In this document: piece by piece, positions 21,085 through 32,175 of the stretch
Numbering within the stretch: the first letter of the stretch is position 1
Layout of the letters: each line of letters opens with the position of its first letter
NCBI GenBank assembly: GCA_032622095.1
Contig: CP136066.1
Location: 171,070,664-171,134,663, forward strand
Direction: 5' to 3'
Origin: Siphonodentalium dalli
Lineage: Eukaryota > Mollusca > Scaphopoda > Gadilida > Siphonodentaliidae
Length of the DNA: 64,000 nt
The notes under the pieces: generated by a model
Seen by the model: only the letters and a program-made list of their open reading frames with translations
Told to the model about the DNA's origin: nothing
Databases searched by the model: none
Position numbers and translations under genes: made by a program

Positions 21085-21901
21085 TTAGGGTGGATACACA
21101 CATGCATGTAATCTCTGTATGTAAAATACATGTACTTTACATGGCCACACCAATAATTGACAACATTAATCACCTGAGCGCGAGCGGTTCATTGTTAACA
21201 GGCCAGACAAGTGAGTAGTCATAAGCGAAGTCAAATTCTCTGCTATCAGGACATTTAAGGCCAGTCCAAAACATGTCTTCTCTTACGGATGTGGAAATTA
21301 GTTAAGTCTGTGTGATATCTGACATTTTATTAATGCACATCACCAGAAGCGACACATCTGGTATATACAGGCTTGATATAGAACATTTTCGACCATGATG
21401 CTTGCTTGGCGTGGGGTTTCGAAAGCTTCACATCGCTAAGTGACTTAGTTGAATGTATCGGTCGGAATAATCTGGGCAAGAAGGTACCATATATGTTTTA
21501 CTTAAATAGCTCAGAGTTAGCCACCCCGTCTGGTAGCTTTCGGGATCATATGTAGCCCCAAGTCGGGGGTAATATTTAGCCCCTGCGTCAGGAAATCCTG
21601 ATAATATTGCCCCCATGTTGGGGATCATAGCCCCTGTGTTGGGGAACTCCTGGGGCCATCATCGGTATAAAACTCAAGAGAAGACTGACAATGATTTAAA
21701 CAGAAAGTCCAACATTTGGGTTATCCCGTGAACAATTATTCTAAGCGGCCTGACGACTTCGTTCAGTCAACGGTTCTCTGCACGCTCAGAGCTTTGCTCA
21801 CTGTGGTCAACGGACACATATTACATGGTCTGTGTGATCCATGTAAAACGCCAAATACACGATAATTACAGAGATTACATGCATGTGTGTATCCACCCTA
21901 A
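21085..21901. mobile_element. Non-autonomous DNA element with 35-bp perfect terminal inverted repeats
   Basis: The sequence at 21085-21119 (starting TTAGGGTGGATACACACATG) is the exact reverse complement of 21867-21901. Degenerate inverted similarity continues inward (CTTTACATGG against CCATGTAAA). The 817-bp element has no coding frame of note. At 21545-21650 it carries an internal run of short repeats around TAGCCCC and GGGG that could form small hairpins. I could not fix a target-site duplication, so the superfamily is open. Confidence 0.8.
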
Positions 21902-22170
21902 ACTTGAGATGACGAATCCGTCTTTTCTTCATCGCGGTTTAGAATTGTCATTCAATCAGTCAAAGCCTCAAAGGGTGGAGCTGTAAATAATTTCGAGTGA
22001 GGGCGTGTCTAAGTGGCGACTGCTGACTGGTGTTATCATGTTGGATGGTTTATTAGCAAAGTCAACATTTAAGTTGCAACATGCTATACAACTTATATAC
22101 ATATATACAAACAATACATAACTTACATGTACATCAATAAATGAGTCCATCATATTATATTATATGATAT

Positions 22171-22666
22171 TAAAGGCACGTGCAGCCTTAATTGTCGAAA
22201 ATATTCATATTTGTTCCAAACACCGTAAACAGAAAAACATTAAAACGCATACAGTTTCGTTCATATATACCATGACCATCGCGTAAACAGCATGTTATCA
22301 TAACGACCTACTATATTTTACCTAAGCAAGAGCCTGATTGTGTTACAGAAGACAGCACAATGCTACTGGCTAATCACACACAAATGACACATAAATGCTC
22401 TTTATTAGTTCCATATCAGGTATTCTCCAACAAAGAACGCTCTTTATGTTTACCATCATAATATAAACACACACCAGAAAAGTAACTTTTTATGCTTTTG
22501 TTTACATAACAATGGTCAAACAAATGACCATAACATACTGTTTATGCAATATTTCTTATTTGTATACGACATCTATCTACATTTTGATGTCCTTTCTGTT
22601 TGTGGCGGTTTTTGACGGGTGGAGATATTTTCACAGGATACCCACCGCCAAGGCCAACCGTGTCTT
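22171..22666 (+). repeat. 500-bp dispersed repeat, copy 1
   Basis: From AAAGGCACGTGCAGCC to ACCGTGTCTTTAA this stretch matches 42844-43346 almost base for base with a few indels. Both copies are in the same orientation and neither encodes a protein. Confidence 0.9.
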
Positions 22667-22825
22667 TAATAATAAATACAAATAATGCTAATACATTCAA
22701 GAATATTGTTTTTAAATGGTATAACTCATATAATATTTACATTATATATAATATAATGTAATACTTGTGTCTTGGTAACTTTAGAAACGCTAATTTTAAG
22801 AAAATGCTCACTCTTTTCAATGTAC

Positions 22826-23523
22826 TTAAATTAAGCAGTGACAGCAATATGTAGAATTTATTTTGTTAGGATTTTCCCAGTAATACTTCTGGATATAGGT
22901 TTCTCGCATATCGTTAATTTTTGTACACAAAATAACAAAATGGTATTCATTACATACATTTTCGCCACATAACGGGCATTTCGTGTCTTTACATGTACTT
23001 TAATTTATTCCATCTGCATTGCTCCACTGGTAGTCTGTGGTTGGCTGTTCTAAATTTCAGTAAATAAGTAGCCAGATGAGAGCCTGAGGGCATATATATA
23101 TTAAGTATCGGCTCAATCTGACAGAATCCTTTATGTTTCGATAAAATATGGCACGGCTTGAGATAGACATATTTAGATTGCCGAAGAGGCAATCTGCGTG
23201 TTGTTCTATTAATTTCGCTTTCATGCGTTTCATGTCTGTCGTGCTTAGTTGTGACTGGTTCTGCCACGCACTTTCCATATTTACTTCTCGCAGCGTTTCT
23301 TTGATAAAGGAAATCCATTTAAAATCCATGTCACAGTTGATTCATTCGCACGCTCAGATATAGACATGTCCCCAAATATATGATTTGTACAAATATCTTG
23401 TGGTTTTTTGTATGGCTTGTGGCAATCACAAATACTGGTGTTTTCTAAGAATTCATTTGAAGGGTTCAGCGTTTTAATTTTGACACCAAAACGATGCTTC
23501 TGCTCATAGTTTGCGATCCTCAA
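22826..23523 (-). pseudogene. LINE ORF2 C-terminus, frameshifted
   Basis: Three minus-strand frames follow one another. The upstream one starts at 23523. The middle one contains NMESAWQNQSQL and KLIEQHADCLFGNL, and the last contains YLLKFRTANHRLPVEQCRW. A further shifted frame down to a TAA at 22826 reads KDTKCPLCGENVCNEYHF. The series 'W-x-N-Q, L-x-KFR-x-x-NH-x-LP-x-E-x-x-RW, C-P-L-C...H...C' is the C-terminal region with a zinc-knuckle-like motif found in several mollusc and fish LINE polymerases. No RT core is present. At least two frameshifts make this a dead fragment. Confidence 0.6.
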
Positions 23524-23999
23524 CTTATATTGCTATATGAGTCAAATTTGAAACTCATTTTGATGTAGATCATGCCACAAAGCTCCACTCTGGCTACGCC
23601 CATAAATTCCCATAATATTCTACCAGTTCAAAACATGGGAACCTTTTTTATTTTATGACATTGAAAAAAAATCAACTCATGTAATATATTTCTTTATTAA
23701 AAGCTGTCCCTCTCCATGGTTGCCCACTTCCAACAGTTCAGATGCCGCTTATGGTGTGAACTCATAACCAAATTGCCTTTACTTGACTGGCCTCTTGGTC
23801 CAGGATTGACTCGATTATGGAGACGTAATTCAGCGTCAGGGGGGCTTAGAGCACATTTTGATCATTTGAACATTTTAATTTAAAAAAAAAAAAATTTAAA
23901 ACAAACAAACGTTAATTTTCTTTTTAGATTCAACTCTTTACTCAATTTAACACAATGTAAAAAAAAAATATATTTTCTTATTTTTAAATCAAATTTTTT

Positions 24000-24130
24000 A
24001 AAACCTAACGCCGGTTACCACACAAATCACCACACCTGATTTAATTGAAATCGGTCCAGGGGTATTGGAGAATAGTTGCGAACAGACAAACGGACATACA
24101 GATAGAGAGCTCCTATACCCTTTAATATAT
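24000..24130 (+). repeat. Dispersed repeat end (GAAATCGGTCCAG / ACAGACAAACGGAC type)
   Basis: ATTTAATTGAAATCGGTCC, followed by GCGAACAGACAAACGGACAT and an AT-rich end, resembles the 3' end of the repeat inserted at 17980-18667. Homopolymer A runs (23881-23895, 23960-23970) precede it. Probably a truncated member of the same broad repeat group. Confidence 0.5.
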
Positions 24131-24289
24131 ACATATATACATGTGAATACACCAAATTGTGTCTTTGCGGGTGAAGCATCTTGCAGAAATCTATGACAAA
24201 TAAAGTGATGAACAGAGCGTGAAACTCGTGTTGAGAGACATGCCATTTGTTAAATTGATTTAGAGCACAATCCCATTGTTGCAATCGTT

Positions 24290-24710
24290 CCCTGATTTTT
24301 GGTAAAGCACACCGATTCCCAAGGCTGGCGAATGAATAGTTCAATGATTATCCCATTGTTAGGCACACGCAACTCACAGCAGACAACTCGCACGGGCGCT
24401 TCGAAGTAGCTTCAATTACCAGAGGCCACATGGGCACGAACAGCGCTCTGCTCCCCCCAAACACACTGCCATTATACGCCGTTACTATTTATGCACCTCT
24501 AATATACTAAGCAGGCACATATATATATAGGGACGGCGTATAAGGGGAGTGCGGGTGGGGTGCATGTCCTCTTGTAAAATAACTGAAGCTACATTAAAAC
24601 GACCGTGCGATTTGTTTGTTAAGAGTGGCGCGTGTCGAACAATGGGATATCACTGAAATATTAGTTTGCCAGCCTTGGGAATTGGGTGTGATTTACCAAA
24701 CATACAATAT
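24290..24710. mobile_element. Fold-back element of about 420 bp
   Basis: The left arm TTTTTGGTAAAGCACACC...ATTCCCAAGGCTGGC...TATCCCATTGTT is mirrored, with mismatches, by the right arm that ends in TTTGGTAAATCACACCC read on the minus strand. Inner segments also pair: GTAGCTTCAATTA against TAACTGAAGCTAC, and TTATACGCCGT against ACGGCGTATAA. The centre lies near 24500. No coding capacity. It looks like a palindromic MITE. Confidence 0.75.
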
Positions 24711-25493
24711 ATATATATATACATCAACAGGACGAACGGAGGGAGTGGCAATAGTAACACATGTATTGGTTTAATTATTTATTAACTGTAGTAGAATAAT
24801 TACATTTATTATAATTATTCCACAAAACTAAACCAGTTCCGAAAATATTCTCAGGACCACTAATCCAACGATGAAACTAAACGAATTAACATTTACATTT
24901 AGAACCACTAAATAGTGATATATCCAATAATCCAACAGAATCACCACTTCACTATATAGCGCTCCACATATCCGATATATCTAACAACAGAACTTGTATC
25001 TGGAGAATCTGGAGGAACCAATGGACTACTATGGTAGTAATTTCGAAACAGTTTCTTGAAAAGGCGACACGTTTGTCACATAATAATGATGTGCAGCATT
25101 ACCTTTGGCAAAAAGTAGTTGGTTGTTGGTTACAGGTCCAAATTCTATGTCATCATTCTGGCAGACAGACTTCTTCGGAATTCATGATCCACTTATACAA
25201 TGTATATAATAATAGTAAGACACAATCATGCGACTTCCACATTTGACTTTCCAAACACATCTGCGAGTGACTTGGTTTGTGAAAACGGGTCACACGTTAA
25301 TCCGTGTCGTTTCGGACATATTTATTCACATTCAACGGCGATCACTGCATGGGTAATCACGATGATTGGTGTGGCTAACGGGTCATTGTGTTCATCTCGG
25401 CCAGCGCACGGATTGTACGTCGTGTTCAACGCACGATCAATTGCATATTTCGAGATAATCGCATTATGTGCGGCAATTGTGCTCTAAGTCGGT

Positions 25494-25576
25494 CAGAGCA
25501 CGCGAATAGTTCTTTACCAGAATAAATCTCGTCTCCGACTCGATTTATTCTGGTAAAGAACTATTCTTGTGCTCTA
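25494..25576. repeat. Strong hairpin with 25-bp perfect arms
   Basis: 25504-25528 is the exact reverse complement of 25542-25566, with a 13-base loop. Outside, CAGAGCAC and GTGCTCT extend the stem after a two-base mismatch. A smaller alternative hairpin (GTGCTCT/AGAGCAC) lies immediately left and shares the outer arm. Ends of the GCTCTAA kind also occur in the palindromes near 57.6 kb. Confidence 0.85.
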
Positions 25577-26742
25577 ACCATTACTTAAACACAGAATGAG
25601 ATCGGATTAACAGTCAATGAGCGATAATTGTTTCTCAATGAATAAATCCACGATAATTCATTTTGGTCCGATTGGTAAGAGGGTAGTTTGATTGCATAAT
25701 CATATCACCGAATTGAGTTGTCAATTAGCTGGAAAATGAATGATACAAACGCCCCTAGACCCGGTTTGGCTAGACTGCCAATGCTGGTTTAAACTGGAGA
25801 TGACGAGTCCGGCCATGGAGTCTGTGTTTACTAGCTTCGTGTATTAGTTATCACGATTCATATCCAGTTTCTTAGACGTTACAGCCCCTACTTTCTTCTG
25901 TTATTTTGGTGGCTCTTAATGGCTATGACACTGCGCTTGTGTTGTCTTACCAAGAAATCGACGAACCAGCATTCGAGCATTGAACAACAGATAATTACAA
26001 AGTAGGTGCGGGTTGTACCGACGCTCGAATGATCAGGTTGTCTGTTGATTGATTAATTGCATAACTCAATTGCATAACACAACACGAAATTGTTGCAATT
26101 GATATTCTTCTGTGTGGGGAAACAGAATAAAACTAATTTCGATGAAAATGCTGTATATATAACTAATTTTGTCAATGTTACTTCGTTTTCTAACGTATAA
26201 ATTGATACAAATTATAGTTTTGCAGAATGTTCTGCTATTAGGCTGAACAATATAGTAAGTGGTCACACCCCTCCATGCAACTCACATGCATGTTGCGGCG
26301 GGAGAAACATTGTAACTTTGACGAAATGAGTTTTATATTGTGTTTCCGGTGTATGACCCACGTGCGTGTGTTGTTCGTGTAAACTTCTCGTTTTAGATTG
26401 TTTTAGCAAATAATTGGAACTAACTTGCTACTTAATAACCTGGAATATTGTTAGCACTATCTGGATTATGTTTGTATATGACAGGGACAAGATGTTATAA
26501 CCACCGAAAAATAACGGGATTCTAATCATTGATAAATTCGGATCAAACAGCAACAGGCCGAGTCAGTGAGTGCAGTCAAGCAGTGGGATTACACTTGACA
26601 AGTATACCACTCCCATGTCCTTTAACACTAAGTCGGCAACTCTCAGACATAGACATTTATTATAAACGTATATAATACTTAACATCAGGCAGCCACGGAA
26701 AACACATAATCATACTTTACTTTACTTTGCACATAATCATAG
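25577..26742. other. Unannotated stretch, no supported gene
   Basis: No open frame above 70 codons and no recognisable domain or RNA. Unique-looking intermediate-complexity sequence. Confidence 0.45.
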
Positions 26743-27072
26743 CTACCACGACGAAGCGTTCGTCGTGGATAGCTTTACCTAGAAGTGTAAGATATATTTC
26801 AGAGTCCCCTGAGTCCAGGCTCTGTCCATTATATATGCGCTGGGGGAAACGTCCTGGACCCGATATGTCGTGTTTTTATTGGAACACGTGTCCGCCGCTC
26901 CCATCAGAACAGGTGGACAAATAAACTTGCTTTGATGAGCAATGAACCCCAAGAGTCAATGACCGAGGTTATTCACCTCGGAGTCATTGATCGCACCATC
27001 AAGCCGGGACAATGACCCCCATCCATATAGCTTTAACCATACTTAGGCCGTGTAACATTCGAAAGTGTTACA
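26743..27072. repeat. Cluster of three short hairpins
   Basis: CCACGACGAA-GCG-TTCGTCGTGG at 26746-26768, with AGCTA/TAGCT flanks that extend the stem. TCAATGACCGAGGT against ACCTCGGAGTCATTGA at 26957-26991. GTGTAACA against TGTTACAC at 27049-27072. An AATAAAC lies at about 26919. The stretch could be an LTR or MITE remnant, but I cannot show it. Confidence 0.55.
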
Positions 27073-27783
27073 CATGCCCGGCAATGTTGTAAATTTCAAA
27101 AGACAGATAATTAAGTTTCACAAAATTATAAACCGTTCAATTAACTCACAAGTCAACCACTGGTGACTAGGATTACGAGACATACAATTATGTAGAAAAT
27201 ATTCGGAATTATGACGTCACGGATCAGTCATGAGTCAGTTACAAGTGTGTTGGCTACAACGTACAAGTACCTGTACAAAGGACGATGGATCATATTCTTC
27301 AGTTTTCATTGAAACGTGATTTGAGAACCATGTCGCATGACATATCGCCCAGTTACTGAGTCTGCTATTCTTTTGATCGAAACACCGGTGACGCTGTGAT
27401 ATTGTTGTGACATATTTATGAAGTGACGGATAATCTCGGAGATACGGATCCAATTATGGGACACACATTATCACTGAATCCATCACAAGCTTTTAGTAAC
27501 GTACTACAGCTATGCTCTAAGTAATCGTCCCCTTTAACAAGGTTGTATGGCGTTATTTACAAGTGAGAACGAGGAACCGTATGCCAGGATTAACATATTT
27601 CATGAGCATTCTGAGTTTGTGCTTGACATAGACTTCTGGCCAGAAGGTGCCTCTTGTATAAAGTTGGAATCGGCAAGTCGTGCAAACTCTCGAGAACATC
27701 TGAATGGTAGCATTCGTTCGATCTGGGACTAAGTAGCTTCCAGAATACACAGTTAGATCTATAATTGATATAACTGTTCAGAA

Positions 27784-28992
27784 ATGTCATTCCACTATAT
27801 GTATTGCTTTATATGTATAATCATGCTTACATTTATGTCGTGGAATGCCACAGGCATATATTCATCCTCCTCTTATCTATCAACAAAACTAGAAAGCCAG
27901 GTGGTCGATATCTGCGGATTATCTGAACATTGGCTAAGGGAATCTAATGTAACATTCATCAACTATTTATCTTCACATTATAAGTCATACACTGTGTGTG
28001 ACTCAACGCCGACTCCCCAAGATAAACGAGGACGGCCAAAAGCGGGAGTCTCAATAATGTGGCACAAAAAATGGGATCAAAATGTCTCCATCATAGATAC
28101 TTCAGATGATAGAATAATCGGAATCCAACTCTGTGTTAATAAACAAACTTATTATTATATATTCCAAGTCTACCTCCCATCAAGTAACCATTCCGATGAA
28201 CTATTTTCTTATTATATGCAGAAAGTCGCTGCCATTTTTGACTACTATAATTCACTTGGAACAGTGGTCGTCATGGGTGACTTCAATGGGAACTCTTATC
28301 GCACAAATCCTAGAAGTGTTCTTTTTGCAAACCTATATTCCGACAAAGGGGTGTTCTCGCCCATTGAAGACTCATTCAAAGCGACTCCTGTCAAAACGTT
28401 CGTACCTCCGATATTACGGGAATCGGGTTCCGTTATTGACCATTTTCTTCTTCATAAGGCGATGCGTTACAAGGTGCGATTAGTAGATATATTGATCGAT
28501 GACAGTATAGATGTATCTACCCACCGACCCATCATTTTATGCACGGAAGAGTCCATAACGGAACATGCATACACAGACAGCGGGACAAAATTCAAATGGT
28601 CCGCTATGGCATCAGATCCTTCTCTGTCTAACAAGTTCGCTTCTGCCGTAGAACAAAATTGCCCTACATTTGATATCCACGACAACCATTCGTTGGATTC
28701 GTACTACGATGCTATATTATCTGCTATAAGTTCAGCAGCGTCCTCCACGGTGCCCAATGTAAAATTCAGAAGCCACCTCAAGCCGTATTGGAATGAGACA
28801 TTAAAAATGTCACACTACAATATGCGCGAATTTCGCAGACACTGGGTAGCAGAGGGCCGACCTTGCGAGAAGACTCAGAATCATACCGCCAATATAAAAA
28901 TGCCAAACGTAACTTTCGCCGAGAGCATCGCAAAATGTCTGAAAAGTTTATGCGCGAGCGTGATGCCGAAATTGACAAGTGTGCAGAGATAG
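27784..28992 (+). CDS. LINE B endonuclease (EEP fold), probably defective
   Basis: 402 codons, of which the first ~360 are meaningful; the last ~40 follow a frameshift near 28862. EEP landmarks are LTFMSWNATGI (residues 15-25), DICGLSEHW with the metal-binding Glu at 48, AGVSIMWHKKW near 87-97, VYLPSSNH near 129, VVVMGDFNGNS at 161-171 and SVIDHFLLH at 216-224. Where the family has S-D-H near the end, this copy has S-T-H (245-247), so a catalytic Asp appears to be lost. In an active LINE the enzyme nicks target DNA. The first in-frame ATG is used as start; the ATG 14 codons later (before LTFMSW) is an equally good start. Confidence 0.78.
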   Translation: MSFHYMYCFICIIMLTFMSWNATGIYSSSSYLSTKLESQVVDICGLSEHWLRESNVTFINYLSSHYKSYTVCDSTPTPQDKRGRPKAGVSIMWHKKWDQNVSIIDTSDDRIIGIQLCVNKQTYYYIFQVYLPSSNHSDELFSYYMQKVAAIFDYYNSLGTVVVMGDFNGNSYRTNPRSVLFANLYSDKGVFSPIEDSFKATPVKTFVPPILRESGSVIDHFLLHKAMRYKVRLVDILIDDSIDVSTHRPIILCTEESITEHAYTDSGTKFKWSAMASDPSLSNKFASAVEQNCPTFDIHDNHSLDSYYDAILSAISSAASSTVPNVKFRSHLKPYWNETLKMSHYNMREFRRHWVAEGRPCEKTQNHTANIKMPNVTFAESIAKCLKSLCASVMPKLTSVQR

Positions 28993-29392
28993 AACAGGAC
29001 ACCTTTTATCGCATGTTTAACTCTAAGCGGAGAGAACGCAATACACTATCACCGCCATATTTCAAACACAATGGGGAAGAAATCCGCTCAAATCAAGATA
29101 TATCAAATGCATGGGGTTCTTACTATGGTGAACTATTTATGCCTCTCCATAATGACAATTTTGACTCTCACCACTTCGAAACTGTGAATACATTCGTGTC
29201 TTCAATTGATAAATCGGATGCACACAGCAACACGATAAAGTCCTCTGTTACCCGGCAAGCGAACCAGAGTTGTCTGCCATAATCCCAAAACTCAATAAAG
29301 GTAAAGCGGCCGGACATGACTCACTAACCAATGAACATATTATATATAGTCAATATGTGATGATTAGCAAACTTTGTTATCTTTTTTAGTAA
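28863..29392 (+). pseudogene. LINE B linker between endonuclease and RT
   Basis: A charged helical stretch starts near 28863 (SESYRQYKNAKRNFRREHRK, EQDTFYRMFNSKRRER, ISNAWGSYYGELF), typical of the spacer in LINE ORF2 that carries a W-x-x-Y-F/Y-x-x-L-F motif. At about 29270 the frame shifts to NKGKAAGHDSLTNEHI, the usual 'GKAxGxDxLxxE' entry to the RT fingers, and then to the frame that starts at 29394. Confidence 0.7.
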
Positions 29393-29393
29393 G

Positions 29394-30809
29394 ATGTTTG
29401 AATTGTCTTATGTACCCATAAATGCAAAAAAAGGCGTGATGATCTCCATCTACAAAGGTGGCAAAAAGTCAAAACTCGAATTTAACAGCTATAGGCCTAT
29501 AATGCCTACATTATATAAATTATATGAGAAACTACTGCTTACACGTATGCACTCCTACACGCCAAACTTGATAGCTGTTAATTCTTTGCAACATGGTTTT
29601 CAGAGTAATGTCAGTTGTATGGCAACCTCATATCTCTTACATGAGTGCATCTCGTATACAAAAGAATCACATAGCAAATTATTTTCATGCTTTCTAGATG
29701 TAACTAAAGCCTTTGATTCGGTCTGGTTAAACGGCCTCCTATTTAAATTACACGAAAGAGGCCTACGTGGTCACATTTGGCACACATTTAAAGCCCTCAT
29801 GTCAGGGATAACCTGTTGTGTACGATACACAAATTTTAATTCTTTGCAACATGGTTTTCAGAGTAATGACAGTTGTATGGCAACCTCATATCTCTTACAG
29901 GAGTGCATCTCGTATACAAAAGAATCACATAGCAAATTATTTTCATGCTTTCTAGATGTAACTAAAGCCTTTGATTCGGTCTGGTTAAACGGCCTCCTAT
30001 TTAAATTACACGAAAGAGGCCTACGTGGTCACATTTGGCACACATTTAAAGCCCTCCTGTCAGGGATAACCTGTTGTGTACGATACAGAGATACTTTCTC
30101 CAACTGGTTCGATATATTCCAGGGAGCCCGACAGGGTTTAATACTCTCTCCATTGTTCTACATGATTTATGCAGACGAACTCATATATGAACTAGTGAGT
30201 TCCGGCTGCGGTCTCCGTCTAAATGGCATAAATTGCTCGTCGCCAGTACAGGATGACGACATGGTTCTTCTTTCCTGTTCATTGCGTGGTCTCACTTTAA
30301 TGTACAATATATGTCTACAATACAGCAGGAAGTGGAGATATATATATAATTCATCCAAAACATTCATCATTGTCTTCAATGAAACGGTCAACGAATTCTC
30401 CAAAGCAAAGCGAGCCTGGAAATTTGGCGACAGCAAAATTGAAGAAGTCTCCTCTGGCTCACACTTGGGAATTCCAATTGAAAAATTTAACTTCAACTCA
30501 ATGCTTGTAAATAAAGTGTGTACAAAACTTAAAGGTACCTATTTCTCATTGTCTAATACAGGCTTATATCCTGGTGGAATTACTCCATATAGCTGCTTCA
30601 AGATTTACAAGTCCATTGTCATGCCTAAGGCCTTGTACGGTAGCGAACTCATATGGGGAATGACCACATCAGAACGGGCACATGTAGAAAAGGCCCATAG
30701 ATTCTGTCTCAACAAATGCAGGGATTCCCACCTCAAACACGTACGTGTATCGCACAGGGTCTTATGGGATGCGGTGGACTTGAATCTTTCATTGACAAAA
30801 GGAAACTGA
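29394..30809 (+). CDS. LINE B reverse transcriptase with duplicated motif-A region
   Basis: 471 codons. The fingers include MISIYKGGKKSKLEFNSYRP (16-35). An 83-residue block beginning NSLQHGFQSN and containing motif A (CFLDVTKAFDSVW, Asp 102) ends at residue 145. Three filler residues (TNF) follow, and the block is then repeated at 149-231 with Asp 188. Motif B is GARQGLILSPLFYMIYADEL (244-263). Motif C reads PVQDDDMVLLS (284-294), with a third Asp in place of the family's Ala. After that come KWRYIYNSSKT and a connection domain with MPKALYGSELIWG. The two copies differ at only three bases of 249, so the duplication is recent and kept the frame. An RT with two motif-A segments is unlikely to fold normally. 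The frame ends early because of a frameshift near 30780. Confidence 0.85.
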   Translation: MFELSYVPINAKKGVMISIYKGGKKSKLEFNSYRPIMPTLYKLYEKLLLTRMHSYTPNLIAVNSLQHGFQSNVSCMATSYLLHECISYTKESHSKLFSCFLDVTKAFDSVWLNGLLFKLHERGLRGHIWHTFKALMSGITCCVRYTNFNSLQHGFQSNDSCMATSYLLQECISYTKESHSKLFSCFLDVTKAFDSVWLNGLLFKLHERGLRGHIWHTFKALLSGITCCVRYRDTFSNWFDIFQGARQGLILSPLFYMIYADELIYELVSSGCGLRLNGINCSSPVQDDDMVLLSCSLRGLTLMYNICLQYSRKWRYIYNSSKTFIIVFNETVNEFSKAKRAWKFGDSKIEEVSSGSHLGIPIEKFNFNSMLVNKVCTKLKGTYFSLSNTGLYPGGITPYSCFKIYKSIVMPKALYGSELIWGMTTSERAHVEKAHRFCLNKCRDSHLKHVRVSHRVLWDAVDLNLSLTKGN

Positions 30810-31543
30810 GCTTACTTTCGACACTATGCAGAATGAGTACATGTAAAACCGCTAAAACTGTCTTTCTGATGCGTTTATATAATCACCTGTCGGGAATATA
30901 TGCCAAACCAATGTAATTTATATCGGATATATTTGTAATTTTATATAAATATAACTTGTATGCACACCTTGAACATTTTATGCAACATGGTGTCTTCGTT
31001 TCAAAATCGTCTTGGAGAAATGCCGTTAACGCAGAAATACACACAAAAGATGAATGCGAATGGCGATCATCTATTGAGTCAGACAGTGACTTGTCACAGT
31101 TTGGTCTAACTCAAACAAAACTCAGCCCATCACTTCTCTGGCGCTCATGTAGCCACTATCCACAGGAAAAATTTACATTCCTTATGATCGCAAGATTACT
31201 TGCGCATACCGCATATAAGGATAGCGGCCACTGTATGTTATGCAATAGAGATTACCATTGCATTATCGAACATATTATAATTGATTGTTCACACATACAT
31301 ATATCTAACTTCAGGAACGAGATCTGGTACGATATCCTTAACACATTCCAAATAGAATCATTCATTTTTCTCGATTCCTTGGATAACTCACAGCTACTGG
31401 CCATTTTCTTGGGAAACATGCCGGCAAAATTAATAGAAATTGGAAACTGTTCCAGTCACTTTGCTGTACATTTTTTCACCAAGGCTAGCCTTAGTTTGTG
31501 GTACTATTATAAAATTGAATTGAACGATGTGAATGCCCAATAG
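30716..31543 (+). pseudogene. LINE B C-terminal region
   Basis: Continues the LINE protein in another frame: ESFIDKRKLSLLSTLCRM and KTVFLMRLYNHLSG, then a single TAA at 30914-30916, then the same frame again to 31541-31543. The last part holds WRNAVNAEIH, LARLLAHTAY-like helical sequence, and CMLCNRDYHCIIEHIIIDC, a Cys/His cluster (C-x2-C...H...C) usual at the end of this LINE type. The stop and the upstream frameshift disable it. Confidence 0.7.
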
Positions 31544-31844
31544 CCTTATATGCATGCTATATTATCCGACAAGGCGTCGTGATCTGCATCTTATAATGTA
31601 TATATGTTCGGCTGTATGGGTCTATCATACTGATTCACTCTCTGTATATCATGCAGTGAGTCTGTTTCTATTTATGTCTGAACGTCTGTATTGTGAGTAT
31701 GAGTGCCTGAATGTGCGGCTATCTTTGTGTCTGTATGCTTGTCAGTCGCATCGTCTGTGTGTGTCCGGTGGTATGCATACCTACAAGAGCGACTGCATGC
31801 GCGCCTGTACGACTGATCCTGCTGATATCTCCATCGATGGCACA

Positions 31845-31983
<139 letters not shown>

Positions 31984-32159
31984 TTGTCTGCATATCGCAC
32001 TGTATGTATATGTTTGTTTGTGTGAGTGCTTAAAATTGTTTATCATCTGTTTCTGTATGTAAAATATGTTAATCTGCTGACTTATTATTTGTGCTGTACA
32101 CATTGTATAACTGTCTGTGAACTTGTACATATGTTGTAGAACTCTTCATTAATGGAGGA

Positions 32160-32165
32160 AATAAA
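32160..32165 (+). terminator. LINE B polyadenylation signal
   Basis: AATAAA followed by GATATATATATAAAT, directly before unique sequence. The position at the end of the element and the AT tail fit the 3' terminus of a LINE transcript. Confidence 0.55.
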
Positions 32166-32175
32166 GATATATATA

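Noticed and set aside
27547-27732. 61-codon frame before LINE B as a possible ORF1
   Set aside because: No ORF1 features, and an equally long antisense frame covers it.
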